This document shows positions 35,709-45,282 of a stretch of DNA of 64,000 nt, piece by piece (position 1 is the first letter of the stretch; every line of letters begins with the position of its first letter). This DNA comes from Ruminococcus sp. (lineage in GTDB: Bacteria; Bacillota_A; Clostridia; Oscillospirales; Ruminococcaceae): NCBI RefSeq assembly GCF_016283395.1, contig NZ_JAEEMU010000043.1, positions 1 through 64,000 of the forward strand, written 5' to 3'. The position numbers and the translations under genes were made by a program. The notes below the pieces were generated by a model. It made no database searches. It was not told the DNA's origin and worked only from the letters and a program-made list of their open reading frames with translations.

Positions 35709-36425
35709 ATGTGTGTTGTTCTTATTCGTTCGGTCATGCTGTATATTCTGGTCATTTTCGCCGTAAGGCTCATGGGAAAGCGTCAGCTTGGTGAACTTCA
35801 ACCCTCCGAGCTTGTTATCACTATCCTCGTTTCAAATATCGCAACACTGCCTATCGAGGACGTGAATATCCCTGTAGTTGTTGGCGTTACGCCTATTCTC
35901 GCACTGGTGTGCTTTGAGGTGATAGTGTCGTGTCTCAACCTTAAATTTCCAAAGCTTAGAAGGCTTATATCGGGCAGTCCTAAAATAGTGGTTCGCGGCG
36001 GCTGTATTGAGCGTGATATACTCCGTGAGCTGAGGTTTTCGGCTGATGATCTGCTCATGGCACTTCGCGGCAAGGATATTTTCGACCTTAGCGAGGTGCA
36101 GTACGCAATTGTAGAAACTACGGGAAGCATATCCGTAATGAAAAAGCCTACCGAGGCTCCTCCCACAAGAACTGATATGAAAATTGCTGCGGACTGTTCC
36201 GACCCTCCCGTACTTATTATTTCTGACGGCAGATTGATCTGCAAGGCTATGGAATCGCTGAAGCTTTCACGGAGTACAGTTGAAGCTGAACTGAAAAAGA
36301 ATGGGCTGTCGATTGAAGATGTCTTTATAATGACGGCTGATGACAGCGGAAACTGCTTCGTTGCAGACAAGCAGGGGAGTCCGCCGAAGAAGCTGAGGAT
36401 AGGTGAGAATAATGACGAGAGTTAA
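35709..36425 (+). CDS. DUF421/YetF-like membrane protein
   Basis: 238 aa from the ATG after CCGAAAGGAGCTGTTTTC. Three N-terminal membrane helices (SVMLYILVIFAVRLMG, SELVITILVSNIATLP, PILALVCFEVIVSCL) are followed by the DUF421 cytoplasmic domain with GKRQLGELQPSE and RELRFSADDLLMALRGKD. YetF-like proteins are needed for normal sporulation in related Firmicutes, but their molecular function is unknown. A DUF4363 gene overlaps its end. Confidence 0.88.
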   Translation: MCVVLIRSVMLYILVIFAVRLMGKRQLGELQPSELVITILVSNIATLPIEDVNIPVVVGVTPILALVCFEVIVSCLNLKFPKLRRLISGSPKIVVRGGCIERDILRELRFSADDLLMALRGKDIFDLSEVQYAIVETTGSISVMKKPTEAPPTRTDMKIAADCSDPPVLIISDGRLICKAMESLKLSRSTVEAELKKNGLSIEDVFIMTADDSGNCFVADKQGSPPKKLRIGENNDES

Positions 36426-36789
36426 GGTAAGTGCATCAATACTTCTTCTCCTTGTGGGGATAAGTGTTTTTTCAAGTATATGGGTAAATCGCAGCTGCGA
36501 TGATATACTGGGGGAAATTGATTTTATTTATGATCTTGCGGAAAACGGTGATAATTACAATGCGGCTGTTAATGCAAGGAAAATGAACGCGGATTGGGAG
36601 AGCTTCCGCGAAAAGGCTTCTGTATTGTTGAAATATGACAAGCTTGTGGAGATAGATCGCCTGTGCTCGCGTATAGTTCATCTTGCGGAGAATGAAGAGG
36701 ACGAAATGACAGCTGAGCTTGCAGAGCTCCGCGATATGCTTGAAATGCTGAAAAGTGGGGAAACGCCGCTGTTTACAAGTGTGTTTTGA
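36412..36789 (+). CDS. DUF4363-family protein
   Basis: 125 aa, starting within the DUF421 gene (14-bp overlap). A signal-anchor (RVKASILLLLVGISVFSSI-like N-terminus: VSASILLLLVGISVFSSI) precedes a helical domain with conserved charged pattern WESFREKASVLLKYDKL and LAELRDMLEMLKSGE. DUF4363 and DUF421 genes are regularly paired, as here. Role unknown. Confidence 0.8.
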   Translation: MTRVKVSASILLLLVGISVFSSIWVNRSCDDILGEIDFIYDLAENGDNYNAAVNARKMNADWESFREKASVLLKYDKLVEIDRLCSRIVHLAENEEDEMTAELAELRDMLEMLKSGETPLFTSVF

Positions 36790-36793
36790 TGAA

Positions 36794-36820
36794 AAAAGGG
36801 ACGTAAAAACGTCCCTTGAA
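36794..36820 (+). terminator. Terminator between the DUF4363 gene and the convergent gene
   Basis: AAGGGACG-TAAAA-CGTCCCTT; T-run weak on the plus strand but A-run before it could serve the minus strand. Confidence 0.65.
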
Positions 36821-36829
36821 ACATCTTAT

Positions 36830-37333
36830 TTATACATGAGAAATACTTATTCCCTCAGACGAAATATCGTCAAAGTTGAATGTCTGGTCTATATCTATTT
36901 TGTCTTCCTTTAAGCCGTTCTCTTCAAGACCTCTTGTCCAGCCAGTACATGACACGGTGTGATTTGCGGTGTCAACGCTGAATGAAAGGTCAAAATCTTC
37001 ACAGTTCCAGCTGTTTGACTGATAGAAACAAAATGGTATTTCAGTGCCGTTATATTCTATAATAAAATTGTAACGACCATATTCGCCTGCACGGGTTCTG
37101 ATCTTACTGCCGATAACGTGAACTTTCTCGGCTTTACTCTGGTGAGTACAAGTTATCTCGCAGTCCGAGATTGCCACTTTTTTGCCGTCAAAAGATACAG
37201 ATACATTTCCCTTTATTCTGCTGAATGGATAAATATACCCAAAAAATACCGATGGAGCGGCAAATCTGAGGATAGTTGATATTATAACGACTACAATTAA
37301 AATTGGCAGGAATCTTTTGATATGCTTCTTCAT
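36830..37333 (-). CDS. Hypothetical membrane-anchored protein
   Basis: 167 aa if started at the ATG at 37333; a TTG at 37354 is an alternative and neither has a strong ribosome site. One N-terminal membrane helix (FLPILIVVVIISTILRFA), then ~130 residues of beta-rich extracellular sequence with paired Cys (SDCEIT/CTHQ, NCEDF, SCTGW). No family recognised. Last gene after prfB on the same strand, 30 bp away. Confidence 0.6.
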   Translation of the reverse strand: MKKHIKRFLPILIVVVIISTILRFAAPSVFFGYIYPFSRIKGNVSVSFDGKKVAISDCEITCTHQSKAEKVHVIGSKIRTRAGEYGRYNFIIEYNGTEIPFCFYQSNSWNCEDFDLSFSVDTANHTVSCTGWTRGLEENGLKEDKIDIDQTFNFDDISSEGISISHV

Positions 37334-37362
37334 TTTATCATAATGAACAACCAACTCACAAA

Positions 37363-38481
37363 TTACTTTTCAAGAGTTCCGTGTGAGAGCGACTTCAGAT
37401 AAGCATTGATGAAGCCGTCGATGTCGCCGTCCATAACTGCCTGTATGTTGCCGTTTTCATAGCCTGTACGTGTGTCCTTTACAAGAGTATATGGCATGAA
37501 TACATAGGAACGTATCTGTGAACCCCATGCTATCTGGTTCTGAACGCCCTTGATATCCTCGATCTTTTCGAGGTGCTCGCGCTCCTTGATCTCGATGAGC
37601 TTTGAACGGAGCATCTTCATAGCGTAGTCCTTGTTCTGGTACTGGCTTCGCTGAGTCTGGCATGATACAACAATACCTGTAGGCTTATGGATAAGACGTA
37701 CAGCCGAGCTGGTCTTGTTTACTTTCTGTCCGCCTGCACCGCTTGAACGGTAAACTTCCATTTCGATATCCTCGGGACGGATATCAACTTCGATAGAGTC
37801 ATCGAGCTCAGGCATTACTTCAAGTGCTGCGAATGAGGTGTGTCTGCGTCCCTGTGCATCAAAAGGAGATACACGGACAAGTCTGTGAACGCCCGACTCC
37901 GACTTCATATAGCCGTATGCGTTTTCACCCTCGATAAGGATAGAAGCGGATTTAAGTCCTGCATCGTCACCGTCAAGATAGTCAAGAAGCTCTACCTTGA
38001 AATCATGACGCTCAGCCCAGTGGTTGTACATACGATAGAGCATTTCTGCCCAGTCCTGAGCCTCTGTTCCACCTGCACCTGCATGGAAAGTAAGGATAGC
38101 ATTTGCGTTGTCATACTCGCCTGTAAGGAGAGTTGAAAGTTTTTCTTCCTCAAGCCTTGTCTTGAATGCTTCGGACTCTTTCTTTATTTCCTCGATGTCG
38201 CTTTCGTCATCAGCTTCTATAGAAAGCTCGATAAGTGTGATAAGGTCCTCAAGGCTGTCATTGAGTTTGTTGAACTTCTCGATCTTTCTTTCAAGAGACT
38301 TCTGCTCTTTCAGTACCTTCTGGGAATTTTCCAGGTCGTCCCAGAAGCCTTCCTTGGCAGTTTCTTCGCCAAGCTCAGCTACTCTTTTCTTAGCAGCTTC
38401 TATATTCAGTACGTCGGCAAGCTCCTTCATTTCAGCGCGGTAGCCTGTCATTTCGACTCTGAGTTCATCAAGTATTATCAT
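37363..38481 (-). CDS. prfB: Peptide chain release factor 2
   Basis: 372 aa from the ATG after TTTGAAAGGAATTACAGCT. GAGGQKVNKTSS carries the GGQ loop that triggers peptidyl-tRNA hydrolysis, and SPFDAQGRRHTSF the SPF anticodon-like motif for UGA/UAA. In most bacteria prfB needs a +1 frameshift at an in-frame UGA near codon 25; here the corresponding region (ELADVLNIEAAKKR) reads through in one frame with no CTT-TGA slip site, so the autoregulatory frameshift has been lost. Confidence 0.95.
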   Translation of the reverse strand: MIILDELRVEMTGYRAEMKELADVLNIEAAKKRVAELGEETAKEGFWDDLENSQKVLKEQKSLERKIEKFNKLNDSLEDLITLIELSIEADDESDIEEIKKESEAFKTRLEEEKLSTLLTGEYDNANAILTFHAGAGGTEAQDWAEMLYRMYNHWAERHDFKVELLDYLDGDDAGLKSASILIEGENAYGYMKSESGVHRLVRVSPFDAQGRRHTSFAALEVMPELDDSIEVDIRPEDIEMEVYRSSGAGGQKVNKTSSAVRLIHKPTGIVVSCQTQRSQYQNKDYAMKMLRSKLIEIKEREHLEKIEDIKGVQNQIAWGSQIRSYVFMPYTLVKDTRTGYENGNIQAVMDGDIDGFINAYLKSLSHGTLEK

Positions 38482-38559
38482 AGCTGTAATTCCTTTCAAA
38501 CATAGATACATATATTATATCACAGTTTTGGACTGAACGCAAGGGGGGAGAGCCAGTTT

Positions 38560-38770
38560 TTTGCAAATATTTAGCAGTGGTTAGTTGTTAGTGGTTAGTG
38601 ATTAGTGAGTAGTGTAAGAGCTGCCTTTGGCAGTCCGTGAGTGTAAAAAAGCTAACCTACTCTCACACAAGTCAAGTGGTACGCCGAGGGCGGCGTACCC
38701 TACAAGTCTGCTTTCTAACCACTAATCACTATTCACTATTCGCTAACTAATATCTACTCACTATTTTGTC
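38560..38770. repeat. AT-rich and palindromic intergenic repeats
   Basis: A 5' tract of TTAGTGGTTAGTGATTAGTG-like units (38580-38614) and a 3' tract of ACTAATCACTATTCACTATT (38720-38745) form an inverted repeat. Between them are GCTGCCTTTGGCAG (38621-38634) and GGTACGCCGAGGGCGGCGTACC (38680-38701; 22 bases, key arms GGTACGCC/GGCGTACC). Similar units recur at 39075, 43672, 45190, 49790 and 62598. Confidence 0.65.
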
Positions 38771-39070
38771 TTGACAAACAAGAATTTATCGTGTATAATA
38801 AAAAAGTATTCAAAGGCGATGATGAAGAGGAGTACGCAGGATACCCGATTTTCAGAGAGCTGCCGTATGGTGTAAGGCAGTATGACGGACTTGCGGAAGT
38901 AGCTTCGGAGCTTCGCGTGCCAACGGCTGTGCTCAGTAGTATGCGGCGTGATCCTCACGTTACAGGGGAAGAGGTTTGCAGACCTCGCAGAGTGCGGGAT
39001 ATTATTCCCGAATTCAGGTGGTAACACGGACAATCGTTCGCCCTGGACCTTAACGGTTCGGGGCTTTTTT
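38771..39070 (+). ncRNA. T-box leader of valS (Val specifier)
   Basis: TTGACA (38771-38776), 17 bp, TATAAT (38794-38799). Stem I apical part AGAGAG...GGTGTAAGG (38855-38880) is typical; a GTA codon at 38899-38901 in GAAGTAGCTTC is in the specifier position. The T-box sequence AGGTGGTAACACGG lies at 39016-39029, followed by a 10-bp terminator stem GCCCTGGACC/GGTTCGGGGC (39040-39064) and a T-run. Uncharged tRNA-Val would stabilise the antiterminator and turn on valS. Confidence 0.9.
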
Positions 39071-39074
39071 AATT

Positions 39075-39228
39075 CATAATGCATAATTATTAATGCATAA
39101 TTGAATGTGTCAGCTTCGCTGACGAATTTGAATTATTTCGCCGTGGACTGTTTATGATTTATCGCCGTAAGGCGATACCACTAATTATGAATTATGAATT
39201 CTGAATTAGGAATTAATTGAAAGGAAGA
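39075..39228. repeat. Inverted AT-rich repeat before valS
   Basis: ATTCATAATGCATAATTATT (39071-39090) and TAATTATGAATTATGAATTC (39183-39202) are inverted relatives. Between are GTCAGCTTCGCTGAC and TATCGCC-GTAA-GGCGATA hairpins. Same style as the other intergenic repeats. Confidence 0.55.
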
Positions 39229-39233
39229 TCGAA

Positions 39234-41855
39234 ATGGCAAAGGAACTTGCTAAGGCATATAATCCCAAGGACTTTGAGGATCGTATCTATGCCGCTTGGA
39301 ATGAAAAGGGCTGCTTCCGTGCTGAGGCTGACCCGAAGAAAACACCCTATACTATAGTTATCCCTCCTCCGAACATCACAGGACAGCTCCACATGGGACA
39401 CGCCCTTGATGAGACATTACAGGATATCCTTATCCGCTGGAAGAGAATGAGCGGCTACAGCGCACTGTGGCTCCCGGGTACTGACCATGCTGCTATTGCT
39501 ACAGAGGCTAAGATAGTTGAAGCTATGCGCAAGGAAGGCGTTACCAAGGAGGATCTCGGTCGTGAAGGCTTCATGAAGCGCGCATGGGAATGGAAGAAAC
39601 AGTACGGCGGACGTATCGTTGAACAGCTCAAAAAGCTCGGTTCTTCATGTGACTGGTCAAGAGAGCGTTTCACTATGGACGAGGGCTGCTCAAAGGCTGT
39701 AAAGGAAGTATTCATCAAGTACTACGAAAAAGGTCTCATCTACAGAGGTGAGCGTATCATAAACTGGTGTCCTAAGTGCCGCACATCACTTTCAGATGCT
39801 GAGGTAACTTATGAGGATCAGGCAGGTCATTTCTGGCATCTTCGCTATAAAATAAAGGACTCGGACGGTTATCTGGAGCTTGCTACAACACGTCCTGAGA
39901 CTCTTCTCGGCGATACAGCTGTTGCTGTAAACCCTAAGGACGAGCGTTACACAGACCTTGTTGGCAAGACAGTTATCCTTCCTCTTGTTCACCGCGAAAT
40001 ACCTATCGTTGCCGATGATTATGTTGAAATGGACTTCGGTACAGGCGTAGTTAAGATAACTCCTGCACACGATCCTAACGACTTTGAAGTAGGCCTTCGT
40101 CATAATCTTCCTGTTATCAATGTAATGAACGACGATGCTACTATCGTTGACGATTATCCTGAATACGCAGGTATGGACAGATATGAAGCAAGAAAGAAGA
40201 TAGTTGAGGACCTCGAAAAGGAAGGCGCACTTGTTAAAATAGAGGAATACAGCCACAATGTTGGTACCTGCTACCGCTGCGGCACTACTGTTGAGCCTAA
40301 GGTATCAACTCAGTGGTTCGTTAAGATGAAGCCTCTTGCAGAGCCTGCTATCGCAGCTGTTAAGAACGGCGATACCAAGTTCGTTCCCGAGCGTTTCGAC
40401 AAGATATACTTCCACTGGCTCGAAAATATCAAGGACTGGTGTATTTCACGTCAGATATGGTGGGGACATCAGATACCTGCATTCTACTGTGATGCCTGCG
40501 GCGAAATGGTAGTTACAAAGGAGAGCAGTGCAGTTTGTCCTAAGTGCGGCAAGCCTATGAGACAGGATCCAGATACTCTCGATACATGGTTCAGCTCTGC
40601 ACTCTGGCCTTTCTCAACACTTGGCTGGCCAGAGAACACAGAAGACTTGAAGTATTTCTATCCTACAAATACACTCGTAACAGGCTATGATATCATCTTC
40701 TTCTGGGTAATCAGAATGATGTTCAGCGGTCTGGAGAATATGGGAAAAGTACCTTTCGATACAGTTCTTATCCACGGTCTTGTACGTGACTCACAGGGAC
40801 GCAAGATGTCAAAATCTCTGGGCAACGGTATCGACCCACTTGAAGTTATCAACGAGTACGGTGCTGACGCTCTCAGATTTATGCTTGCTACAGGTAACTC
40901 ACCAGGAAACGATATGCGTTATATCGATGACAAGGTAAAGGCTGCACGTAACTTTGCAAACAAGCTCTGGAACGCTTCACGTTTCATTATGATGAATCTC
41001 CCCGAGGACTTCGAGTTCAAGGGACTCCCTGCAGAGCTTGAGCTTGAGGATAAGTGGCTCGTAAACAAGTTCAATCAGCTTGCTAAGGAAGTTGGCGAGA
41101 ACCTTGACAGATATGAGCTTGGCGTTGCTTCACAGAAGATATACGACTTTATCTGGGACGTTTACTGCGACTGGTACATCGAGCTCACAAAGCCGAGAAT
41201 ACAGGCAGGCGGCGAGACAATGGCAAAGGCTCAGGCAGTTCTTGTATGGGCAATGCAGGGTATGCTCAAGCTCCTCCACCCGTTCATGCCGTTCATCACT
41301 GAGGAGATATGGCAGGTTCTCACAAACGAGAAGTCAATGATAATCCTCGAAACATATCCTACCTATGATGCTTCTATCGACTTTAGCGCAGAGGAAAAGG
41401 CATTCGAGAAGATAATCTCAGCTATCAAGGCTATAAGAAATACACGTACAGAAATGAATGTACCTCCGTCAGTAAAGGCTAAGCTATTCATTGAGACTGC
41501 TGACAAGGAGCTCTTCAACTCATGCGCAGTATTCTTCGAGAAGCTTGCTTCTGCTTCCGCAGTTGAGACAGGTGACAAGTTCGATATCCCTGATTCTGCA
41601 AATGCTGTTACCGACTCCGCTCGTATCTTCATTCCTATGGACGAGCTTGTTGACAAGGAGAAGGAAATAGCACGTCTTGAAAAGGAAAAGGCTAAGGTAC
41701 AGAAGGATATAGACTTCCTCAGCGGAAAGCTCAATAATCAGGGCTTTATCGCAAAGGCTCCTGCACAGCTCATAGACGCTGAAAAGGCAAAGCTTGCAAA
41801 GGCAGAGGAAAAAATGGCTAAGATAGAGCAGTCTATCGCAGCTTTCAGAAAGTAA
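39234..41855 (+). CDS. valS: Valyl-tRNA synthetase
   Basis: 873 aa, ATG after TTGAAAGGAAGATCGAA. Class I motifs: PPPNITGQLHMGHALDETLQ (HIGH box as HMGH) and GRKMSKSLGNGIDP (KMSKS). The editing domain (GDTAVAVNPKDERY, HDPNDFEVG), anticodon-binding domain and C-terminal coiled coil (EKEIARLEKEKAKVQKDID) are complete. Charges tRNA-Val and edits Thr-tRNA-Val. Controlled by the Val T-box directly upstream. Ends at its own terminator. Confidence 0.97.
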   Translation: MAKELAKAYNPKDFEDRIYAAWNEKGCFRAEADPKKTPYTIVIPPPNITGQLHMGHALDETLQDILIRWKRMSGYSALWLPGTDHAAIATEAKIVEAMRKEGVTKEDLGREGFMKRAWEWKKQYGGRIVEQLKKLGSSCDWSRERFTMDEGCSKAVKEVFIKYYEKGLIYRGERIINWCPKCRTSLSDAEVTYEDQAGHFWHLRYKIKDSDGYLELATTRPETLLGDTAVAVNPKDERYTDLVGKTVILPLVHREIPIVADDYVEMDFGTGVVKITPAHDPNDFEVGLRHNLPVINVMNDDATIVDDYPEYAGMDRYEARKKIVEDLEKEGALVKIEEYSHNVGTCYRCGTTVEPKVSTQWFVKMKPLAEPAIAAVKNGDTKFVPERFDKIYFHWLENIKDWCISRQIWWGHQIPAFYCDACGEMVVTKESSAVCPKCGKPMRQDPDTLDTWFSSALWPFSTLGWPENTEDLKYFYPTNTLVTGYDIIFFWVIRMMFSGLENMGKVPFDTVLIHGLVRDSQGRKMSKSLGNGIDPLEVINEYGADALRFMLATGNSPGNDMRYIDDKVKAARNFANKLWNASRFIMMNLPEDFEFKGLPAELELEDKWLVNKFNQLAKEVGENLDRYELGVASQKIYDFIWDVYCDWYIELTKPRIQAGGETMAKAQAVLVWAMQGMLKLLHPFMPFITEEIWQVLTNEKSMIILETYPTYDASIDFSAEEKAFEKIISAIKAIRNTRTEMNVPPSVKAKLFIETADKELFNSCAVFFEKLASASAVETGDKFDIPDSANAVTDSARIFIPMDELVDKEKEIARLEKEKAKVQKDIDFLSGKLNNQGFIAKAPAQLIDAEKAKLAKAEEKMAKIEQSIAAFRK

Positions 41856-41868
41856 TATGAAATGCAAT

Positions 41869-41898
41869 AAGCTCCCCGTTTTCAGGGGAGCTTATTTT
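41869..41898 (+). terminator. valS terminator
   Basis: AAGCTCCCC-GTTTTC-AGGGGAGCTT followed by ATTTTTTAT. Confidence 0.85.
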
Positions 41899-41934
41899 TT
41901 ATGTATAATGAAGGAAGAATATTATGAAAAACTT

Positions 41935-43506
41935 TTAGTCAAAGATATCTGAGCCCTTCTGTGACTTTTTGCTCTTGGTTGTGGGCTCTTCTTCCTCGTC
42001 GTCCTCGTCCTCATCTTCGTCCTCTGCCTCTTCCTCTTCTTCTACTTCGGCATTTTTCTTGGACTTCTTGGACTCTTTCTCTTCTTTTTCTTCGTTCTTG
42101 CTGTTATCCTTATCTTCCTTTGCAGTTTCGTGTGCCTGCTCGTCAAGAGTTACTACAATGGTCTTTTCAACGCCGTTTCTCATGATAGTGAGCTCAAACT
42201 TTTCGCCTGCGGTGTGCTTGTTCTTCTTTGCAATGAGTTCTTCGGAAGTAGTTACCTTTTCACCGTCAGCCTTGATGATGATATCGCCGACTTCAATGCC
42301 AGCCTTTTCAGCAGCACTGCCTTCGTTTACGGCTCTTACGATAACGCCTAATGGCAGATTGTACAATTCAGCGTCAGACTCGTCGATGCCCTTGCAGGTG
42401 ATACCAAGCTGTGGCTTGCCTGTAACATAGCCGTACTTCATAATGTCGTCAATGATAGTTGCTGTTGCGTTTGAAGGGATAGCGAAACCGATACCCTCGA
42501 TAGATGCACCTGATGAAGAGTATGAAGATGACATCTTTGAAGAGTTGATACCGATGACCTGACCGTACTTATTGATAAGAGGACCGCCTGAGTTGCCTGA
42601 GTTGATAGCGGCATCAGTCTGGATAAGGTTCATAGCCTTGTCGTTGATAGTGATGTCACGGTCAAGACCTGAGATCATACCGCCTGTAACAGTATTTTTA
42701 AGCTCAAAGCCGAGAGGGTTGCCGATAGCGATAACTGATTCACCCAGCTGGAGCTCGTCGCTGTTGCCGAATTCAGCAGCTGTAAGACCTGTTGCCTCTA
42801 TTTTGAGAACTGCAAGGTCGCAGTCTACATCGTAACCGATGATCTCTGCTTCGTATGTTTCGTCATTAAGAAGAATATTTACTTCCTTTGCACGACCTGC
42901 CTTGTATTCATCATCATATATTACATGAGCGTTTGTAACGATATAGCCGTTTTCAGATACAACTACACCTGTACCTGTTCCTTTGAATTCTCTTGTCTGA
43001 GGCTCAGACTCGCCGTAATCATAATCACCGCCGAAGCCGCCGAAACCTCCAAATCCGCCGAAATCAAAGAAGTCATTAGGGATAGACATCTGAGACTGCA
43101 TTTCCACTTCAAATGAAGACTCAACACCAACTACGCAAGGAAGAACTTTCTTTACGATCTCTTCGGTTGAAAGTGCTCTGCCGTCTGATTCAACAGGTTC
43201 GATTATGCTGATGTTCTGAGCAGCAAGTTTAGTCATAGAGGAATTCTTTGTTGACTTTTCATCATCTGCATCAGCTTCATCAACAACAGCTGTTGTTGAA
43301 AGGCTGTCATGTGAAAAATAACGGTAAGCCTGGATGGAACCGCCTGATACGATAGCCATAGCCATGATGAAGGCTGCTGTTTTCAGACCTGTGCGCTTTT
43401 TCGGAGGCTTGTTGTTATTGCCGCTGTCGGTACTGAAGCCATTGTAATTGCTTTCGTTCTCCTCAGTGTTATTATTGTTATTGAAATTGTAATTATACTC
43501 ACTCAT
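41935..43506 (-). CDS. htrA: HtrA-family trypsin-like serine protease with PDZ domain
   Basis: 523 aa from the ATG after AAAAGGAAAGTGAATA. An N-terminal Asn-rich cytoplasmic part and one membrane helix (TAAFIMAMAIVSGGSIQAY) precede the protease domain: His in TNAHVIYDD, Asp in DCDLAVLKI, Ser in GNSGGPLIN; then a PDZ domain (LPLGVIVRAVNEGSAAEKAG). A linker FGGFGGFGGFGGDYDYG is glycine-rich. The last ~60 residues are an acidic/Lys low-complexity tail (EEEEEAEDEDEDEDDEEEE). Quality control protease outside the membrane. Tail function unknown. Confidence 0.93.
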   Translation of the reverse strand: MSEYNYNFNNNNNTEENESNYNGFSTDSGNNNKPPKKRTGLKTAAFIMAMAIVSGGSIQAYRYFSHDSLSTTAVVDEADADDEKSTKNSSMTKLAAQNISIIEPVESDGRALSTEEIVKKVLPCVVGVESSFEVEMQSQMSIPNDFFDFGGFGGFGGFGGDYDYGESEPQTREFKGTGTGVVVSENGYIVTNAHVIYDDEYKAGRAKEVNILLNDETYEAEIIGYDVDCDLAVLKIEATGLTAAEFGNSDELQLGESVIAIGNPLGFELKNTVTGGMISGLDRDITINDKAMNLIQTDAAINSGNSGGPLINKYGQVIGINSSKMSSSYSSSGASIEGIGFAIPSNATATIIDDIMKYGYVTGKPQLGITCKGIDESDAELYNLPLGVIVRAVNEGSAAEKAGIEVGDIIIKADGEKVTTSEELIAKKNKHTAGEKFELTIMRNGVEKTIVVTLDEQAHETAKEDKDNSKNEEKEEKESKKSKKNAEVEEEEEAEDEDEDEDDEEEEPTTKSKKSQKGSDIFD

Positions 43507-43529
43507 ATTATTCACTTTCCTTTTCATTT

Positions 43530-43860
43530 TTTCTTTTTGAGGTTTCCCTCAAGCTTTGATTATATTATATTCACCATTTGTGATATAAATTTGCGGCAAA
43601 TGTAATGTTTTTGAGAATTTTATGTGTAAATTCTATCACAATTCGAGGACTTATGTGTAAAATGTGAAAGCCATTTCAATGCATAATGCGAAATCTATTA
43701 TTGGCTGACATTTCCATACGATTCTACTTTCTGATCACTATGCACTAATAACTAATCACTTAAACTACTCGCATTATTCTTACATATATGATATAAGCAG
43801 CGTGACGCTGCACCCTTTTTCGCGTCTAAAATAATTTATTAGGTAATATTACGCCGCGCC
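43530..43860. repeat. Intergenic region with AT-rich repeats and hemolysin-gene promoter
   Basis: Includes TTATTGGCTGACATTTCC (43697-43714), also present near 49848-49896, and ACTATGCACTAATAACTAATCAC (43737-43759; 23 bases, core ACTAATAACTAATCAC). TTGCCT (43862-43867), 17 bp, TATAAT (43885-43890) is a fair promoter for the next gene. No gene seen. Confidence 0.55.
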
Positions 43861-43920
43861 CTTGCCTTTTTAATTATTATATGATATAATGTAAATATTA
43901 TATATAAGGAAAGGAAAATT

Positions 43921-45192
43921 ATGGACAGTTCAGATATATGGAAGATAGTTCTTGTCATTGCGATGATGATATTTTCAGCTCTGTTTTCGGGCACTGAAAC
44001 AGCTTTTTCAAGTGTCAACAAACTCAGACTGAAAAACTATGAGGCTCAGGGAAATAAAAAAGCCAAAAAAGCCCTGAGACTCGCAAATCGCTTCGATGAA
44101 GTCCTTACGGCGGTGCTTATAGGCAATAATATCGTCAATATCGCTACTTCATCAGTCAGCACTATCGTATTTATAAAGCTTATGGGAAGCAAGGGTGCGG
44201 CAGTATCCACTATCGTTGTTACGGTGCTGGTACTTATATTCTGCGAGGTGATCCCGAAATCCTATGCAAAGAAAAATGCGGAAAAGCTTGCGCTTGCATT
44301 TGCTCCTGCACTCTCATTCCTTGTAACGGTGTTCAAGCCATTCGTATGGCTGCTCAATAAGCTTTCTTCACTTGTCTCCAAGGAAGATAAAGCCCCCAGC
44401 GTTACCGAGGAAGAGCTGAAATACATGATAGACGAGATAGAGGAGCAGGGCGTTATTGAGGAGCAGGAGAGCGAGCTTGTAAAGAGTGCCCTTGAATTTG
44501 ATGAGATAAACGTCAATGAGATACTCATTCCCCGTGTTAAAGTCGTGGGAGTTGAGCTTAATGCGACTATTGACGAGATAAAGGAGCTTTTCAGCAGCGA
44601 AATGTACTCACGTCTGCCTGTTTATGAAAAGAGTCTCGATAACGTAGTAGGTATCATCACAAACAAGGCGTTCTTCAAGATGCTGGTAGAGGGCGGAAAT
44701 GATATCAAGCCCATAATACAGGAAGTCCCTCATATTGCGGACTCAAAGCTCATAAGCGAGGCAATGCGCGATATGCAGCGTTCAAAGGTTCATCTTGCGG
44801 TAGTTATCGACCAGTACGGCGGAACTAAGGGTATAGTTACTCTTGAGGATATCATCGAGGAGCTTGTAGGTGAGATATACGACGAGGACGACGAGATCGA
44901 GACAAATATAATGATGTTAGCTCCTGATAAGTACGAAGTTGCAGGAGATATGAGCATAAGCGATATGCTTGAGATGCTCGACCTTGACGATGATATGATA
45001 ACCACTGATTATACTTCTGTCGGCGGCTGGGTAACAGATGTTATGGAGCATATCCCCGAAGCAGGAGAGACTGCCGAAAGCGGTATCTTCCGAATTACAG
45101 TCGCTGAGGTAAATGAGCAGACTGTGGAAAAGGTAATTATCGAAGTTCTTCCCGTTGACGATGATGAAGATGACGAGGAAGACGATGAATAG
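43921..45192 (+). CDS. CNNM/CorC-type (DUF21-CBS) membrane transporter family protein
   Basis: 423 aa, ATG after AAGGAAAGGAAAATT. N-terminal DUF21 domain with three to four membrane helices (IMMIFSALFSGTETAFSS with the conserved SGxETA; NNIVNIATSS), then two CBS domains (MYSRLPVYEKSLDNVVGI, AVVIDQYGGTKGIVTLEDIIEELVGEI in part) and a CorC_HlyC C-terminal domain, ending in an Asp/Glu-rich tail. Often labelled hemolysin; the better supported role is Mg2+/cation transport. Confidence 0.93.
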   Translation: MDSSDIWKIVLVIAMMIFSALFSGTETAFSSVNKLRLKNYEAQGNKKAKKALRLANRFDEVLTAVLIGNNIVNIATSSVSTIVFIKLMGSKGAAVSTIVVTVLVLIFCEVIPKSYAKKNAEKLALAFAPALSFLVTVFKPFVWLLNKLSSLVSKEDKAPSVTEEELKYMIDEIEEQGVIEEQESELVKSALEFDEINVNEILIPRVKVVGVELNATIDEIKELFSSEMYSRLPVYEKSLDNVVGIITNKAFFKMLVEGGNDIKPIIQEVPHIADSKLISEAMRDMQRSKVHLAVVIDQYGGTKGIVTLEDIIEELVGEIYDEDDEIETNIMMLAPDKYEVAGDMSISDMLEMLDLDDDMITTDYTSVGGWVTDVMEHIPEAGETAESGIFRITVAEVNEQTVEKVIIEVLPVDDDEDDEEDDE

Positions 45193-45262
45193 TTATCAGT
45201 GATTAGTGCATAGTGATTAGAATTGTAGGGGCTGCCTTTGGCAGCCCGTGCATTTATTTACG
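45190..45262. repeat. Short intergenic repeat
   Basis: TTATCAGTGATTAGTGCATA and GGGGCTGCC-TTT-GGCAGCCC (45228-45248), the same pair of elements seen at 38580-38640. Confidence 0.55.
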
Positions 45263-45282
45263 TAAACGAGGCGGTAAAAGCC

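Noticed and set aside
41961..42430. Plus-strand Ser/Leu-rich frames opposite the htrA tail
   Set aside because: Mirror of the acidic codons of htrA on the other strand; no ribosome site.
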